A stretch of DNA of 64,000 bases from Chiua virens (GCA_019787685.1 JAHNUO010000003.1:1116001-1180000); one strand, 5' to 3'; positions 44,691-56,579 are shown, numbered from the stretch's first letter. Program-made: numbers and translations. The notes: a model not told the origin generated them from the letters alone.

Positions 44691-46410
44691 CTACCCCCCA
44701 TGTGTTGATTAGACTCTGGATGATCTGTTTCATAATTTAAGTGATGAACTCCTGAACTATTTTCAAGTTCAGGTTTAGTTGCTTGTTCATAATTTCAGAA
44801 CATAGAGTAAATTCCATGAATGTGGTTTTTAGACAACATGGAGCTTCAGGATGTGCTTCATGGAAGCTAGATATTAATTCCTGAGTATTTGTGAGGTTCT
44901 TTTGTGGTTCCCATGTTCTTTCATCATTGTCATAGCCTTTCCAGTGTATGAGATATTCTAAGCAGTGACCCTTTATTCATGAGTCAACAATATATTCTGC
45001 TTCAAATTCTTCTTCTTGGTCATTTCTGATAACAATATGCCATGGTTTGTAAACTGGCTAGTTGAGTAGATGTTCCTTGTAAGGTTTGACCTGGGAGATG
45101 TTTATGAGTAGGTGTATTCACATTATTTTTGATAACTGAAGCTTTACTGCATTTGGGTCATGCATGGATATTATGTCATATGGTCCAATTCACTTTTCTG
45201 TGAATTTGGGGTATTGTTTCAGTTTTAAGTTTTGTGTGGATAACCAAACCTGGTCTCTGGTAGTATAGGACAGTGGTTCAGATCTAGATTTATCTGCTGT
45301 GTTTTTCATATGTTCTGCTGCTTTATCTATATTAGATTTGGTTTGCTCTAGCATTTTGGAGAAGTTTGTGATGTAGTTCTGAGCAACAGGCTTTTTCATT
45401 TCTTGGGGCATAATTCCCATCCTAGGGATGTATGAACATGTGATTTTGAATGGAGAATACTTTGTTGCAGTATGTTTTTTACTATTGCATGAGAATTGGG
45501 TAAATGGCAACCAATTGAACCAAGTAGTGTCCTTTTCTGCACAGAACATTCATAAGTATTGTTGTACTTCTCTGTTCATTCGTTCAGATTGTCCATCTAT
45601 CTGAGGATGATGGGCAGTGCTTAATTTGGGTGTTATTTTGAGCCCTGAGCATATATCTTTCTAAGTTGGGAGATGAACTGCAGTCCTTAATCCAATATGA
45701 TGGATTTAGGAAGGCCATGATGTTTCCATATGTATGAGAGATATAGTTTGGTGAGATCCATAGATGAACACATTTTGTGGCATGGAATGAACTCAATTTC
45801 TGTGGAGAAGCAGTCTATCACTGTGAGTAGTTCAAAGTCCAGTCTAGGACTACTCAAAAGACTGGCAACTGGACTGGACTGGACTGGTAGGCAACTGGAC
45901 TACAGTTGTGGTTGTATCCAGTTGCCAACCAGTCCACTAAAGGACCGGTCTTTAGCTCCTATCCATGGGTACTTCCCACGATATTGTCAGAAGTTTAGGT
46001 ATTTTATTTGAATTTCTACAACAACAACTGAGTTGAGACCCCCTCTGACTGACATGCCACCCAGAAATGGCCATATCTTTTGATACTATAGTATATTTCA
46101 TGTCACTGTGACTAATCATGATTTCCACAGGAAATGAGTCAAAAGAGCATTCTGGACCAGTTTTTTTCAGATCAGTTGTGATCGCAAGAGTCCAGGACCA
46201 GACTGGACTGGACTTTAAAACACTACTTTTAGGTCAATAGAGTGATCCCATGGTTTTCATAATAGTATTCTTTCAGATTCTTCTCTTCCAAGACTTTTGC
46301 ATATTCTAGAAATTCTGATGAAACCATCTCTTCAAGAGTGTGTTCCTTAGGAGGTGGTGAAGTTTCCATGTGAGTGGAAAAAATATGTGATCCCACTATA
46401 GAGTTTGCAT
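44691..46410 (-). pseudogene. Chromovirus A2 pol remnant
   Basis: A decayed relative of chromovirus A on the minus strand. 44800-45170 matches its chromodomain end. 45190-45549 is an open 119-codon integrase C-terminal piece (NWLPFTQFSCNSKKHTATKY, DKSRSEPLSYTTRDQVWLST). 45550-45820 is more integrase core with stops. A family F element follows (45828-46225). 46226-46410 then jumps to the protease/RT linker region of chromovirus A, so the reverse transcriptase and RNase H parts are missing. No second LTR found. Confidence 0.8.
45828..46225. mobile_element. Family F TIR element (copy F3)
   Basis: 398 bp including TA target. The left end TAGTTCAAAGTCCAGTC is diverged and the right end is GGACTTTAAAACACTA. 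It sits at the junction where chromovirus A2 lost its RT region. Confidence 0.78.
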
Positions 46411-47059
46411 AACATCAGTGGGCTGGACAGTAGTTAAGATATATCCAGATGTGTCCTGACAACAGGGACATCAACACTGTCCTAGGACAACCAAGACACT
46501 TACATACATGATACATAATGCATTTTTTTGTATGACTGCTTATGGTAATCATAGGTTGTAACTTACAATCTCAACTTACAAATATTATAAAATATATTTC
46601 AGCTTACAAATCATATGATAGATTGATAACACAGGTCAGTTCACACAAATTTGATATCATGGTCATACCAATATTATCATCAGGGTCACACAATCTTATC
46701 ATGAGCATAGATAATAACTATCATAGCTATGGTGTTACTGGCATAGACTAAAATAGTTTACAGACTACTCAAAGTGATAAAATGTTTCAGAGACACCACT
46801 ACCTTTGACATCTAAACTTGGATAGCCTGGGCACTGGGCACTGCTGGTGTTGAGGTCCTAGGTTGTAATGGGCCAGCCTCTGCCCTGATAGGTTCTTGGA
46901 ATAAGGGTAGGGGTGACTGGGGAAAGATTAGAGGTTAGACTTGCCAGGTTTGTAGTGAAGCAGGGATTGAGAGAGGTATGACCTTTCGTGGGGACCCAGG
47001 TCCTAATGTGGCAAGGTAGGTGCTATTGAAGTCATTGGTTGAGCATCAATAAATGAGGA
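46411..47059. other. Gap, no gene recognised
   Basis: 46530-46790 is AT-rich with a 69-codon frame of no known type. The rest shows nothing. Confidence 0.35.
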
Positions 47060-49720
47060 CAAGAAAACCTACAGTCCTTGTTTGTGCAATCATAGAAGGT
47101 GAGCTTGGAAAGCACCAGTAGCTTCTGAAGTAGTATCCTGGGTAATATGAATCAGCTTCTCCAAATATGCATTAAAAATGGGCCCAAAGATCAGCCCTTC
47201 AAACTGTAGGGTGTCACCATGATTGAATAGTTGACCAGAAGCCTCATGATGGAGGGCACAGAGCAACTGATAAACAATTGAAGATAAAAATCTCATAGAG
47301 CAAAAAATTCATGTACTGCAGTACCAGAAAGGGCATACATGGGGACTAGAGTCATTACGTATTCTTCTTTGAAATAGTGTACAGGTGAAATGTCTTGTGT
47401 GTATCAAAAGGTACAATGAAAATCTTTGAAAGCCATGTTTTCAAAGAAGCAAGTAATATTTCCCTACAATCAACTTGAAATCAGCATGGTAAGCTTATGG
47501 TGTAGGTTACTCACTGCTCTGTCATGCTCATGGAGACAAAAGTTATCTTTATTATCATGATGGTCAATCAAGTGAAGATGGTTGTCTTTCATTGACTCAA
47601 TGTAATGGGGTCATTGCAGATTGTTTTATTGGTACATGTGAAGAATTTGGAGACATAAGTTTCTATAAACTTAGCTAACTTGGACCTCAAATATGTGAGC
47701 TCCTTTGCCAGCTGCTCATGCTTGTAAGCAAAGAGGACCATATCCCAGAGTGTGTGACTCACAAGAAATGCACAATTCTTGTTAAAGTCAACCTCTGAAA
47801 TGCCAGTGAGAAATAATGTAGGAGTTGATCACTCCTTATGGTTGCAGGCTACCTTGTCCCCACTCTCTATTATATCCTATTACATCTCTTCCCATCCACT
47901 ATTGACTTCATGCCAGTCCAGTTTTATTTCTAGCATTTACAGATCATCTGAACCCAATCCAAGTCCAATCTGAGTCAACACAATCCAATCCAGTTCCATT
48001 GTACATGTTCCACTTTATCTACTTTAATTTGTCCTATCTGATTTGGCCTTATTGAGGGCATTTCTCTTATAATACCCTTTCTTCCTTTCATTATCTATAA
48101 GGTTTTGACATTCCCTTACTTAAAATACTCACCCTATATCGATCCTGTATATTTACCTAAGGTCGGATTGCCTTTAACAGTCCTGGGTTGTGCCCAGGAC
48201 TATAAAACCATGTTTCTAACATAAAAATAGGATCTTTCTGCATTCAGGAGATTACCTGTCTACTCTCCAGTGTGTGAACAGGCTAGATATCATTTCTTTC
48301 ACCTCCTTTCACCTCATCCTATCATTCCATCATTGTCTCAACTCCATCTGGATACCTTTACATTAACCACTTTTCATTCCAGATCACTCAGCAACCTCTA
48401 GGACTCTCACATCACCTATTATTTGTTTTCTACAATGATTTCTGGACAGTGGACAAGGATGAGACTTACTGATTCCCATATCTTTGCATGTGACATAGAA
48501 ATGTTCATCTAAATTCAACATCTGATCCGTTTTCTTGCTATTGCCATATAGCCACCCTACTGTGAGGTCTGTCGCCATGTCGTTCAATGTCTGTAGACAG
48601 GCATTGCACAGCATCTTCTGTATCTCTTGTTAATAGTCTGACATTTGTGGTGTTTCTTTGGAGTTAATGCTTGGTATTCCACTGCTTTGGCATAGTCTAG
48701 TGGAGAAGGTTATACTTGCGATTGATGAGGTACGAGTAAGTGGGTATGGTTCAAACTGATGAGAATCCAAGAAGTCCTGAAGGCAGCTTTGAGATGGGAG
48801 GTTAGCACCTCACTGTTGTTGGTGGGCTGTGAGAACATTGACTTCCTGTCCCATTTATGTACTATAGTGTAAAGACAGTAAAATAAAAATTCTGATAGAA
48901 AGTAGGGAGATAACCTACCATAATCATGTCTGTGGCAGCCTATAGCCTGATGTCCACCAGATCAGGTAAATTAGTGTCCAAGTGTTGTGTGTTGAACATG
49001 GGGAGCATTGTTTTGGTGGCCTGTTGGAAGCCTGGTACAAATGGCAGATGTGTGGCATGTCTGGGTAGGTTGGCTGTAAATGCTTGCTGTGAATCTTGTG
49101 ATGCAAGCAAATTTTGGATGGGACCATACAGATCAGCTGCAGGTACTGGTACAGATGGGCCCAATGTATGCACTGCCAGGACCCAATTGCTAGACCATAG
49201 AAGTAGGGAATATATGTACTTGTTGAATTGAGTCACATGTCTGAGCACTTGAGCCATGAGGCCTGAGGTCTTGAGGAGTCACTGTAGGCCCATCAAGATC
49301 ATGACCAATGAGTTATGTACTAGTATTTGTCCTGGCACCCTATGCATACAAAGTTTGCATCAATATAATTTAGGCAAAGGCTGGCATAAAGTATAACAAA
49401 ATAATGCTTGTGATACAACTAGCAGGTACTTTGCTCCAGAGATAAATTGGAAGTCACAGAAGGGATTGGAGACTCATTAGCATTCTGGAATCAAAAACTT
49501 CGTTCAAGTCAGGCATTATTATTACAGTACTCTTCACCTTCCTTGCTTGCCACTCAACATCTTTTAATAAAGCTTCTGCTTCCTCATACTTGTCCAGAGC
49601 CATTGCATGCAGGAAATCAATTTCTTTGGGACAGAGCTATTGATATCAAGCATGCACAGCAAATGTGGCATGAGTTGCTCCTACAAGCTCTAGCAATTGT
49701 TTAGAATAGAGGTCTTCAGC
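47060..49720 (-). pseudogene. Unrecognised split minus-strand gene
   Basis: Protein-like minus-strand pieces lie in order: FLHAMALDKYEEAEALLKDV and STVIIMPDLNEVFDSRML (~49460-49640), AQVLRHVTQFNKYIYSLLLW and PSVPVPAADLYGPIQNLLAS (48940-49257), MATDLTVGWLYGNSKKTDQM (48384-48614). Beyond repeat C4 come VDFNKNCAFLVSHTLWDMVL, LAKELTYLRSKLAKFIETYV (~47600-47800), a GTGAGT donor near 47520 and SIVYQLLCALHHEASGQLFN (47090-47296). I do not recognise a family. Repeat C4 interrupts it. The grouping into one gene is my inference from strand and order. Confidence 0.35.
47817..48434 (+). repeat. Family C repeat copy C4
   Basis: 618 bp, TGTAGGAGTTGATCACTCC...GTTTTCTACA, with the TATA-like ACTATAAAACC near 48199-48209. 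The flanks ATAA (47813-47816) and ATGA (48435-48438) may be a 4-bp duplication with one transition. Partly shortened near its 3' end relative to C3. Confidence 0.68.
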
Positions 49721-49938
49721 TTTTTGCTTTCTCAGCACAGATGCCTGTCAATATACTGAGTTACCATTGTCAGCATCTGAAGTCCAGGACTAACCAATGT
49801 TAACAGTCTTTTGACCTTCATCTTTGTCATCTAATGGTAAAGAGATATAATCATGGCAACATTTGTGAAAGCACTGAAACTTGTTAGAATCACTACTGGA
49901 AGTGCCTTCTAACAATGAGAAGAAATCATGTGAATATT

Positions 49939-50568
49939 TATAACAACCTAGAACAAATGAAGGACTTGCAGTAGTGAAGTAAGGGTTGCAAATGATATTG
50001 AGAATCAAAGAGCAAGTAATGTTCAACAAGTGAGGTGAGAACTACAGAGAGAGACTTAGTCAGAGACTATTGGGAGGAATCCAAAGGTACACTTTGTTAG
50101 AGTTCCCTGGGTGTTGTACTCAAGTCTTATATACTAAAAGTACACTGGAGTTCTAATCTGAGTATGAACTACATAGATAAGCATGAGAGTCCTGATTGGA
50201 TGATAAGGTATGAATACATGAGGAATACATGAGGTGCACAGGTATCTGGCAGTGATGCATGAGGTATCAGCATGGTGTGTGAGTCATAGATAAGACAATG
50301 AGGAAACAATGCTGTAACAATGCTATAGACACATGTTATATAATAAGCACTGCATTGTGAGTCATAAGGTGTCATAGATAAGGGATGACATATGGATTAT
50401 GACAGCATGTGATAACATGTGTCTAATGATGAATCATAATGAGTCATAATGTGATGACCAATGGGATATGATGAGGATAGTATTGATATGAGGCAAAGTA
50501 TGCTATAATGGTTAAAAAAGATATTGAGGAGTGAGTGATGAGGGAAATGAAACATTGTGATCATAACA
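49939..50568 (-). mobile_element. Diverged family A-type LTR (probable solo)
   Basis: On the plus strand from TATAACAACCTAGAAC to GATCATAACA, with shared blocks GAGTTCTAATCTGAGTA and ATAAGGT. It is about 630 bp because of extra internal direct repeats such as AATACATGAGG and GAGTCATAGATAAG. The flanks do not match, so the duplication is lost. Confidence 0.65.
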
Positions 50569-51914
50569 CTTGATTGTAACAATATTTCTCTTTCAGATTA
50601 GGGTTCATCTGGGATAATGGCAGTAATGTTGCTTCTATGAGCGACAAGGAACTGCTGACAGTTCCACAGCTGCTTTAGAAAAATTATCGGTGGGTAGGCT
50701 GGCCATAGGGAAGTGTTCTGTATCTTGTCAAAGGTTGGAACTAGAGATAGTGATATATGATATACTACAGCCCTTGGGGAGTTGTTCTAAGTATGGTACT
50801 AGGTTAGGTCATAGTAACTTAACTCACGTAAGCTTGGATTTCACTGCTTTACCTTCAAGTTGACTTATTTTGCAATGGATACAGCAGTTGAGCTACTATA
50901 TTTCTCCACTCAAATTCCAATCTCTTTTTTTTTGTTCCAACTGCTCTGTGGAGTTCCCTGGAAGGGCTCACCAAATTTCACAGCAGGCAGCAGCCAAGCC
51001 AGGACATGGGAAAAAGACAAAGAAACTGAAGACTTGCCTGTCATCTCCCAGGGATTCTAATGCCATGCAGGACACATGACCCTGTCCGACATTCTGCTTG
51101 GCTAGCCCAACTGGTGCATTCAGATTTCACAAACACAAAGATAATGTCAGATGCTTGACTGGAATGAATATGGACAGCATGGACAGTGCAATTGTTTGAA
51201 AGCACATCATCTATAGCTCACCTAAGTCCAATGACAAACAGGAGGATAAAACTTGGTCACCCAATGTTCAGCACCCTCAGATGCAAGCCCTCACAGATGG
51301 TGATAATCTGGAGTGGTTATTAGACAAGGATCTTCCAGTTCAGTCTCAGTCTGGAGAACATGATATTGTTCCTTCTCCATGGTCTCATTCTCATTCTTTG
51401 CCAGCTTTGCAATCACACATCTACTATGATTCTAGTATTATTTTCTCTTCTTCAGGGTACAAGCATGCATGCACACTGTCAGATGAGGATCACCCACTGG
51501 TCCCCTGGTATTCCTTACTAGCTTTGCAACCAGCCATTTCCCAGCTGCATAATAAATTTTTGAAGCTGGAGTTGACTACTCACAAGAGCTCCTCTAAACT
51601 CCATATACCCAAGTCTGGTATGCAATCATGGCTGGCTGAACAATGACCCAGGCAACAGTGAAAGCACATCATGTTACTGGTGTATATGGCCCCATCCCTA
51701 ATGCATTGTCTCATTCAATGTATATAGATGTTCTCTAAGAACACCACAACAGGAATGGTGTTCCAAGGGTACCTAACCCTGCTCAACTTGCTTTGCTCCA
51801 TAAGAAACTCAGGAACTTCAACAGAGCTGAGGATCTGGAAGCCAATAAGGATACAGATGTCAAAGATGAAGAAGGGGCAAACAAAGGCAAAGCAGACAAA
51901 GACAAAGCAGTGAA
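50569..51914 (+). pseudogene. Uncharacterised plus-strand ORF region
   Basis: One frame is coherent from about 50930 (RAHQISQQAAAKPGHGKKTK) through 51281-51646 (MQALTDGDNLEWLLDKDLPV, LPALQSHIYYDSSIIFSSSG, LQPAISQLHNKFLKLELTTH). It is lysine-rich then serine-rich. No domain recognised. A stop near 51079 and one before 51281 break it. The family F element at 51915 cuts what follows. Confidence 0.3.
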
Positions 51915-52587
51915 TAGTCCAGGGTGGTCCTGGTCTTGGTACTTTAGAAAAAGAAATGGTCCTGGTCTTTCAAACAGTGAGAAAAATGAAAAAAAAAGTG
52001 GTATTGGCCCCAGATCCCCTTATTTGGGCCTACCTTCCATAATTTGTGCAGTATTTTAGGTAATTATTTGGAATTTCTATGACCAAAAATCAAGTTTGTA
52101 CCCCTACATATGACATCCAACTTGGAAATGGCTATATCTCTGCCAGGTATGGGCAGACTCTCACGATTATTGGACCCACAGCAAGCCAGGGGTCTGCTCT
52201 ACATTACATATACTGATGACGAAGCGTGAATCATGCAAATATACCTATCTTGATTGTGATCTCTATTGCAGATCAGTAGATAACCCCTGTAGATAACATG
52301 TGATGCGAAAATGATGATATCGCAGTCATTTCTGCACTGATTCCCACGAACATTGGATGCCCAGAAAGGCAAGAATCTAATTTAAATTTGGTACACTGAT
52401 GACTAAGCCAGTCTTTGCGAAAAGCCAGTCTGAACCGGTCCTAAGAAAGTTGTTAAAGTTGTTTGGACCAGTTTTTTGCGGTTTTGGTCTGGTCCTACCA
52501 CTTTTGGAAGCTTGCTAAGACCAGTAGCAGTCTGGTTGTCTCATTTGGACCATGGAAAACTGGACCAGACTGGACTTTAAAACACTA
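51915..52587. mobile_element. Family F TIR element (copy F4), 5'-truncated
   Basis: Right end GGACTTTAAAACACTA with TA. The left end begins inside the element (AGTCCAGGGTGGTCC), about 65 bp in compared with F1. Otherwise closely similar to F1, including CCTGGTCTTTCAAA and GATAACATGTGATGC. Confidence 0.78.
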
Positions 52588-53481
52588 CTTATCTATGACT
52601 CATATACATTCACACCTTATCATCCAATAGGATACATTATGCTTATCTATGAGTACATATACAGTGATCCCCGGTCACTTGAGCCAGCAAAATGTATATG
52701 TGCAACATGCAACAGCAACAAATAAATTAGATCAAATGGTTTAAATATCATTCTTTACACATAAACTGTGTGCACAAAAAAAATAGTGACCATTCATGCA
52801 GGAAGAATGCAGGATTTTTTTCATTGAGTTATCACAGCATCACTGGTCACTTGAGCCAGTCCAAAAGTAGTATATCAATAGCTTATGTGATTATTAGTTG
52901 TGGGAAAGCCATCTTATCCATGATCATTGATGTTTTTTCTTGCTGATGGAGCATGCATAGCTAACAATTGGGGTATGCTTTGAGTAGTATATTGTAACAA
53001 AATGTGTAGCACCTAAAATTTGATGAGGTTGAGCATTGTCTGATGCTGTTGTAGATACTTACTGATAAGATCTCGGGACTGATAAAACAAGATAAACAAA
53101 ATGGATACTCAATCGGCATGTCACTGGCAAGTTATCCCATCCACTAATAATGGATTAATCATTCAGAACATGTTATTAATAGCTGACTGTGAAGTCTCTG
53201 TGACATGAGGTGCTGCTCATGTCTAACATGCACTTGTATAACACACAAATGCTCACTTCCACACACATCTTCAGCAATTACTCATGTTCAGACAACAGTG
53301 TAGACCTCTATTAATTTCCATGGCTTCCTATATACATTCCTGACATGCTACTGTAGTTGTGGTACTGCTCTGATATGAATGGTGTGCGTGAAAATTGATT
53401 GGCTCAAGTGACCATGGTGGCTCAAGTGCCCGGGAATTACTGTATAAACCCCATGAATTGAGACCAGGGAGCTCTAACTGT
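52588..53481 (+). repeat. Fragment of a family A LTR, interrupted
   Basis: TTATCTATGACTCATATA, then ACCTTATCATCCAATAGGAT (52588-52659), and after the nested element AACCCCATGAATTGAGACCA to GAGCTCTAAC (53445-53481), match the sense strand of the A LTR. Both outer ends are missing. Confidence 0.7.
52662..53442. mobile_element. Pogo-like non-autonomous element, 781 bp
   Basis: Terminal inverted repeats of about 26 bp start CAGTGATCCCCGGTCACTTG (left) and CAGTAATTCCCGGGCACTTG (right, reverse complement). TA flanks both sides (52660-52661 and 53443-53444). The subterminal motif GTCACTTGAGCCA recurs, at 52674 and 52846, with inverted copies near 53399 and 53419. No transposase frame. The ends are of the pogo/Tc1 superfamily type. 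Confidence 0.8.
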
Positions 53482-53683
53482 TGGACAATACAATAGGTAC
53501 AGTACAATGCTATGATATGATTGGTAATCACACAGCCACACATAGATTTTATGTGTCATAGACATGCAGTCTTTTCCTCAGTTCTTGCCACCACAAGACT
53601 GAGGGTAAGTCACTCATCTACAATACATACATGCTGTTTACTGACAAGCTACAGGACTGACATCCACTCATTCTAGTGCACTC
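53482..53683. other. Gap, no gene recognised
   Basis: Nothing recognised between the LTR fragment and the possible copia LTR. Confidence 0.35.
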
Positions 53684-54326
53684 TGTTACAATCACACAAT
53701 ATACTATCCTAATCTCTCTATTTTTCACTTATTTTTCCATATTTTTCCCTTTGCATTTGAGCCTGCTATAAGCATTCCATTCCTTCTGAGTTTTCGAGTT
53801 TCTAGAGTTTCCAAAATTCCAATGCTCTTGGAAACTCCAGAACTGAACACTTAGCAAATACAAAGTGATATATGATTGAATACATTGACCCAGCCCTTGC
53901 CATGGTCTAGAACCACTAACCCTTGACCAGTCTAGACCATACAAGCCCTCAGACACCCTCTAGACTCATAGTATGTCATTCCATTCTACACATGCTCACC
54001 TCATGCCCACCTCACCTCATGCCTACCCTCATATCCATTTCCCCTCATGTCTATGATCCAATTACATTCTATGGCTATGTATTCTAGAACCATATACCCT
54101 ATACCCATTCAAACCCTTATCCCATAGCATAGTATATCTGTAGATTTAGTTTACACTTGTACAAACAGTAGAATAGTATAAAAGGGACATCTCCAACTCA
54201 CTAAAGGACCCAGTCTTGTCCTTCTGGAGTTTTCCCAAGCCTCTCTAGTCTCTTGACTTGCTTTCATTGTCCTTCCAGCAAATAACTCAAGCCTGTAAAG
54301 GTTTGGTTGTTTCTCACTCACTCTTA
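53684..54326 (+). repeat. Possible copia 5' LTR
   Basis: Starts TGTTACAATCACAC and may end ...CTCTTA, just before GGTTATGAGCCC, a sequence resembling a copia-type primer-binding site. A TATA box GTATAAAAGGG lies near 54176-54186. Supported by the copia gag that follows; there is no second LTR to confirm the ends. Confidence 0.4.
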
Positions 54327-54393
54327 GGTTATGAGCCCTGGTCATTCCATCTGAGCCAGAAACCCTGTTTTGGACATTGATGCATAGCCACTG

Positions 54394-55130
54394 ATGCACC
54401 ACACTATCACTCACACCCAAAATGAGACCTGTGATAAAAACTCCTTATGCCACACCAAGTCCAGACAGCATGCAGCTCAGATAAACATGTTGCCAGTACC
54501 CTCAAACCTGACAACAAATCCTCATCTTGCTACTCCAGACCCTTATGAAAAACAATCCAATCTAGATGTGAAACCCTGGTGCAATAAGGGCTATATTGAT
54601 AACTTGTCAGATAACAACAATAACCCCACATACTAGATCCTAAAAGGCAGCATATATCCATCAAAACACTTAGGGCTATACCAGCTACAGCATAAGCTCA
54701 AACCTGACAACTACATATCATGAATGAGCATGCTAAAATCTGCCCTCAAAACTGTTGACCTATTTGATTACTGTGATGACACCCTCCTGCCACCCACAAA
54801 AAAGACAATCAAAGTAACCTGTTGCTGGCTCAAAGTGGATGCCAATGTCCAACTTATCCTGACATCAAATATGATCGAGGAAGTCGTTGAACAACTAGGG
54901 CATTTAGATACAGCTGTGAAAATCTGGTCCAAAGCAAAGCACCTCTTCATATGTCACACACTTATGGACTGGACACTCCTTATCACCACATTAGTGACTT
55001 TGAAATATAATGACAGAGCGGACCTTACCACCTAATTGCCAAAATGAAGTCTTATTTATGTGACTTAATCCTTATGAAATAAGACATCCATGATAATCTC
55101 TATATGGCACATAGGGCAACAGACAGAGCA
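54394..55130 (+). pseudogene. Ty1/copia gag (UBN2-like) fragment
   Basis: The frame reads LQHKLKPDNYIS-stop, then MSMLKSALKTVDLFDYCDD, WLKVDANVQLILTSNM, HLDTAVKIWSKAKHLFICH and TLVTLKYNDRADLTT. This is the order seen in copia gag: K-L---NY-W, a helical core, then the KY-D segment. The tryptophan after NYIS is replaced by a stop. Coding fades out near 55130, where another element's LTR begins. No pol follows on this strand. Confidence 0.62.
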
Positions 55131-55134
55131 GAAG

Positions 55135-55416
55135 TGGAAAGGTAAAAGAGGACACCATTGGGTTAGTGGCAGAAATGAAGGCAATCCCTAATGGATTGAT
55201 GGAAGTGGAAGAAAGGAAGTGATGATGGAACAATGGGTTGGGCCAGAGTTGTGTAATCAGGTTTAAAGGGAAAAGAAGGTAGAGCAAGGCAAAGGGTTAA
55301 GCCCTTGCTGAGTAATCCGAAGCAAGGATAAGCCTTGCAGATTGAACATAGGAGGTACCTGTAGTACCGAGCATAGTAAATTGAAGTAAAAGCGAAAGAA
55401 AAGATGAATCATAACA
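55135..55416 (-). repeat. Probable 3' LTR of an ORF3-bearing chromovirus remnant
   Basis: On the plus strand it may start TGGAAAGG and ends AATCATAACA. On the minus strand GTTAGGGGGTAA, a polypurine tract, precedes the LTR start TGTTATGATTC. The inner boundary is well supported; the outer boundary is a guess because no partner LTR is present. Confidence 0.45.
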
Positions 55417-55465
55417 TTACCCCCTAACTAAGATCAAAGCACCATGCAAAGATCATCTTCAGAAA

Positions 55466-56464
55466 TCAAATGAATCCATAACAGGGCTGCCTGTAATGTT
55501 GGCATAACCAGGAGCATCTAGATAGGCAGCGGCATGGAGGGGCCAGATAGATGGGGCAGCAGTTGCAGTGGTGCACAGAGGAGTAGGAGCCGTTAGATGA
55601 GGAGGAGTTGGAGAGGACAATGGGGTGAGGGAAATGGCGAGACCAGGTAGATCTGGTTGCCACAGGAGTAAGTCTAGTAGCCAGGGGAATTCTAGCACAG
55701 ATGCAAGGGAGTTGACCAGGGCAGCAGGATTGGACATGTCTAGGAGACCAGACAAGGCAGATGGGACATTGGTAGTCCCAGCAGTCAACACATATCTGCC
55801 CAAGCTTGTGGAACTTGTAGCAGGCCTCGTGGTAGTGAGGGTGGTCCTTGGGAAGGTCAACCTGACCGGTTTGGAACATGTGTTCCACTTCAGCTTGGTT
55901 GCAAGTGTTGATCTCTTCTGGAGAGAAGGGAAGAGAGGAGGTGGAGGGGGTAGACAGTAAGGGAGCATTGGAAGTGAGGGGGTGGTCGAGAGTGAGGGAA
56001 AGTTCCGCTTGGTAGCAGTGGAGATCCTCAAGGAATTCACCCATTTGCATTTGGTGTAGGGTGTGTTTGAGGAATGCGCAGATTTTGTTGTGGATCTGGC
56101 CAGTAAGGGCCAAGAGAAGGTGAGTGTTGGAGATAGGCCCATAGAGGTTGGCCCAGACAAGGGCGAGTTGGTTATTCTGTAGGTATGCCACATAGAGGGC
56201 ATGAAGAGAGGAGTCAAGGTTAAGATGGTGTTTGATGGGAAACACCATGCTATGGTTGAGGGTAAGGGTGCACATGAGAAAGAAGTAGTCAGGGGTGGGC
56301 AAAGAGGCCTGGATAGTGTCTGAATGAAAAGGCAAGTCTACCGTGACGATAGGAGGATGAATATGGTGAACAGGATTAGAAGGGCAAGTGTATACACCTG
56401 CTGTTCTGCATCCTGCGGAAGCAACTGCCGAATCAGCTGGAGAAACAGGTTGGGTGGACTCCAT
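55466..56464 (-). CDS. ORF3-like zinc-knuckle protein, 332 codons, open
   Basis: An uninterrupted ORF next to the LTR above, homologous to the 3' ORF of chromovirus D (61815-62672). Shared blocks include VDLPFHSDTI, KHHLNLDSS, LHQMQMGEFLEDLHCYQAEL and AEVEH-F-TGQV--P-DHPHY. The D copy then has a knuckle C-x2-C-x4-H-x4-C; here it reads CYKFHKLGQICVDC with F and Q at two ligand positions, followed by a second cluster CPICLVWSPRHVQSC. The C-terminus is rich in Ser and Cys. It appears to be the last gene of a chromovirus whose pol has been lost. Its function is unknown; the knuckles suggest nucleic-acid binding. Confidence 0.6.
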   Translation of the reverse strand: MESTQPVSPADSAVASAGCRTAGVYTCPSNPVHHIHPPIVTVDLPFHSDTIQASLPTPDYFFLMCTLTLNHSMVFPIKHHLNLDSSLHALYVAYLQNNQLALVWANLYGPISNTHLLLALTGQIHNKICAFLKHTLHQMQMGEFLEDLHCYQAELSLTLDHPLTSNAPLLSTPSTSSLPFSPEEINTCNQAEVEHMFQTGQVDLPKDHPHYHEACYKFHKLGQICVDCWDYQCPICLVWSPRHVQSCCPGQLPCICARIPLATRLTPVATRSTWSRHFPHPIVLSNSSSSNGSYSSVHHCNCCPIYLAPPCRCLSRCSWLCQHYRQPCYGFI

Positions 56465-56579
56465 GAGGAAGGATTCAGAGGAGAGGGAGGGAGCATCCGA
56501 GGGGTGTATTGTTCCGGGTAATTAAGGACTAAACAAGCAGACAAGATTAACTCAGTCTCAAGTATAAAGTACCGGACTG

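Noticed and set aside
55459..56217. 252-codon minus-strand ORF in another frame
   Set aside because: It overlaps the ORF3-like frame that has homology to chromovirus D; composition is Thr/Pro-biased as in a shadow frame.
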